Positions 4,697-5,079 of a stretch of 5,079 nucleotides of DNA are shown here, piece after piece. Under the pieces are notes generated by a model. It did not search any database. It was not told the DNA's origin and saw nothing but the letters and a program-made list of their open reading frames with translations. The position numbers and the translations under genes were made by a program. Numbering within the stretch: position 1 is the stretch's first letter; the number at the start of each line of letters is the position of its first letter. This stretch comes from Clostridia bacterium (GTDB taxonomy: Bacteria > Bacillota > Clostridia > DUPQ01): the NCBI GenBank assembly GCA_030592355.1, contig JAUVJE010000168.1, forward strand, positions 1-5,079, given 5' to 3'.

Positions 4697-5079
4697 ATGG
4701 AGAAGTTGTTCAAACTCAAAGCGCATGAAACCAATGTGAGAACCGAAATGATTGCCGGTATAACGACGTTCATGACGATGTCATATATCCTTGCAGTTAA
4801 TCCGTTGTTTTTATCTGGTATTATGTTTGGGGCAGATACCGGAATGGATTTCCCGGCACTGTTTACTGCAACGGCTATTGCGGCCATTATCGGAACGTTA
4901 TGTATGGCATTTTTCGCAAACTACCCCGTAGCACTGGCATCGGGGATGGGACTAAATGCATTCTTTGCAAGTATTGTCCTTGGCGGTATATCATGGCAAA
5001 TCGTAATAACGGCAATCTTAATAGAAGGTCTGATATTTATTCTATTAACTCTTTTCAAGTTCAGAGAAGCCATCGTTAA
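4697..5079 (+). CDS. NCS2-family purine (guanine/hypoxanthine or adenine) permease, N-terminal part
   Basis: The gene runs off the right edge after 127 codons; full-length members have about 430-480 residues and a dozen or more membrane segments, taking up nucleobases with protons. The N-terminus is typical of the AzgA/PbuG branch: an amphipathic F-K-L-K-A-H-E-T-N-V-R-T-E start, then G-I-T-T-F-M-T-M-S-Y-I-L-A-V-N-P (about 21-36) in the first helix, a second helix with T-A-T-A-I-A-A-I-I-G-T (57-67), and the half-helix motif S-G-M-G-L-N-A-F-F-A (83-92). The last reads Ser where many relatives have Pro before G-M-G-L-N. F-K-F-R-E-A-I-V at the edge matches the family as well. GGAGGT six bases upstream fixes the ATG. 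It has its own promoter and a long leader, isolated from upstream genes by a terminator. Guanine, hypoxanthine and adenine cannot be told apart from this fragment. Confidence 0.92.
   Translation, partial: MEKLFKLKAHETNVRTEMIAGITTFMTMSYILAVNPLFLSGIMFGADTGMDFPALFTATAIAAIIGTLCMAFFANYPVALASGMGLNAFFASIVLGGISWQIVITAILIEGLIFILLTLFKFREAIV

Noticed and set aside
4690..4887. Minus-strand open frame of 65 codons inside the permease gene
   Set aside because: It is antisense to conserved first-helix motifs of the permease; a shadow frame.

Overview
The window looks like ordinary chromosome from a low-GC Gram-positive bacterium, most likely of the Clostridia. The reasons are AT-rich intergenic DNA, strong AGGAGG-type ribosome binding sites, near-consensus sigma-A promoters, U-rich intrinsic terminators, a lipobox lipoprotein, and protein families common there (DUF402, MtaA-like URO-D, DUF4870, AzgA-type NCS2 permease). 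No species can be named from the sequence alone.

Layout. On the minus strand at the left are a lipoprotein that runs off the window (1-484) with a clear promoter at 526-554, then a DUF402 nucleoside-phosphate phosphatase-like gene (565-1074, or to 1125 if an upstream ATG is used). A plus-strand tRNA-Arg(ACG) at 1264-1340 follows, with its own promoter and terminator. The space between the tRNA and the next gene holds a compact structured element (1391-1593): imperfect terminal inverted repeats enclose two long hairpin arms, and one arm doubles as a terminator for the convergent minus-strand gene. Next to its right end is a 14-bp inverted match to a tRNA T-arm. A minus-strand uroporphyrinogen-decarboxylase/MtaA-family gene (1640-2662) lies beyond. 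It diverges from a plus-strand alkaline-phosphatase-superfamily (nucleotide pyrophosphatase/phosphodiesterase type) gene (2856-4055), which is followed by a small DUF4870 membrane protein (4096-4416) and a strong terminator. The last gene (4697 to the edge) is the N-terminal part of a purine permease. It has a near-consensus promoter, an upstream 14-bp perfect palindrome and a roughly 120-nt leader with hairpins but no recognisable purine riboswitch.

How the genes relate. There is no obvious large operon and no defence system, CRISPR array or transposase. Nucleotide metabolism is a loose theme (DUF402 phosphatase, pyrophosphatase-like enzyme, purine permease), but the genes have separate promoters, so this is only suggestive. 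The points most worth a second look are the structured element at 1391-1593, the purine permease control region, the URO-D protein that lacks two of the three usual zinc ligands of its MtaA relatives, and the DUF402 start site.
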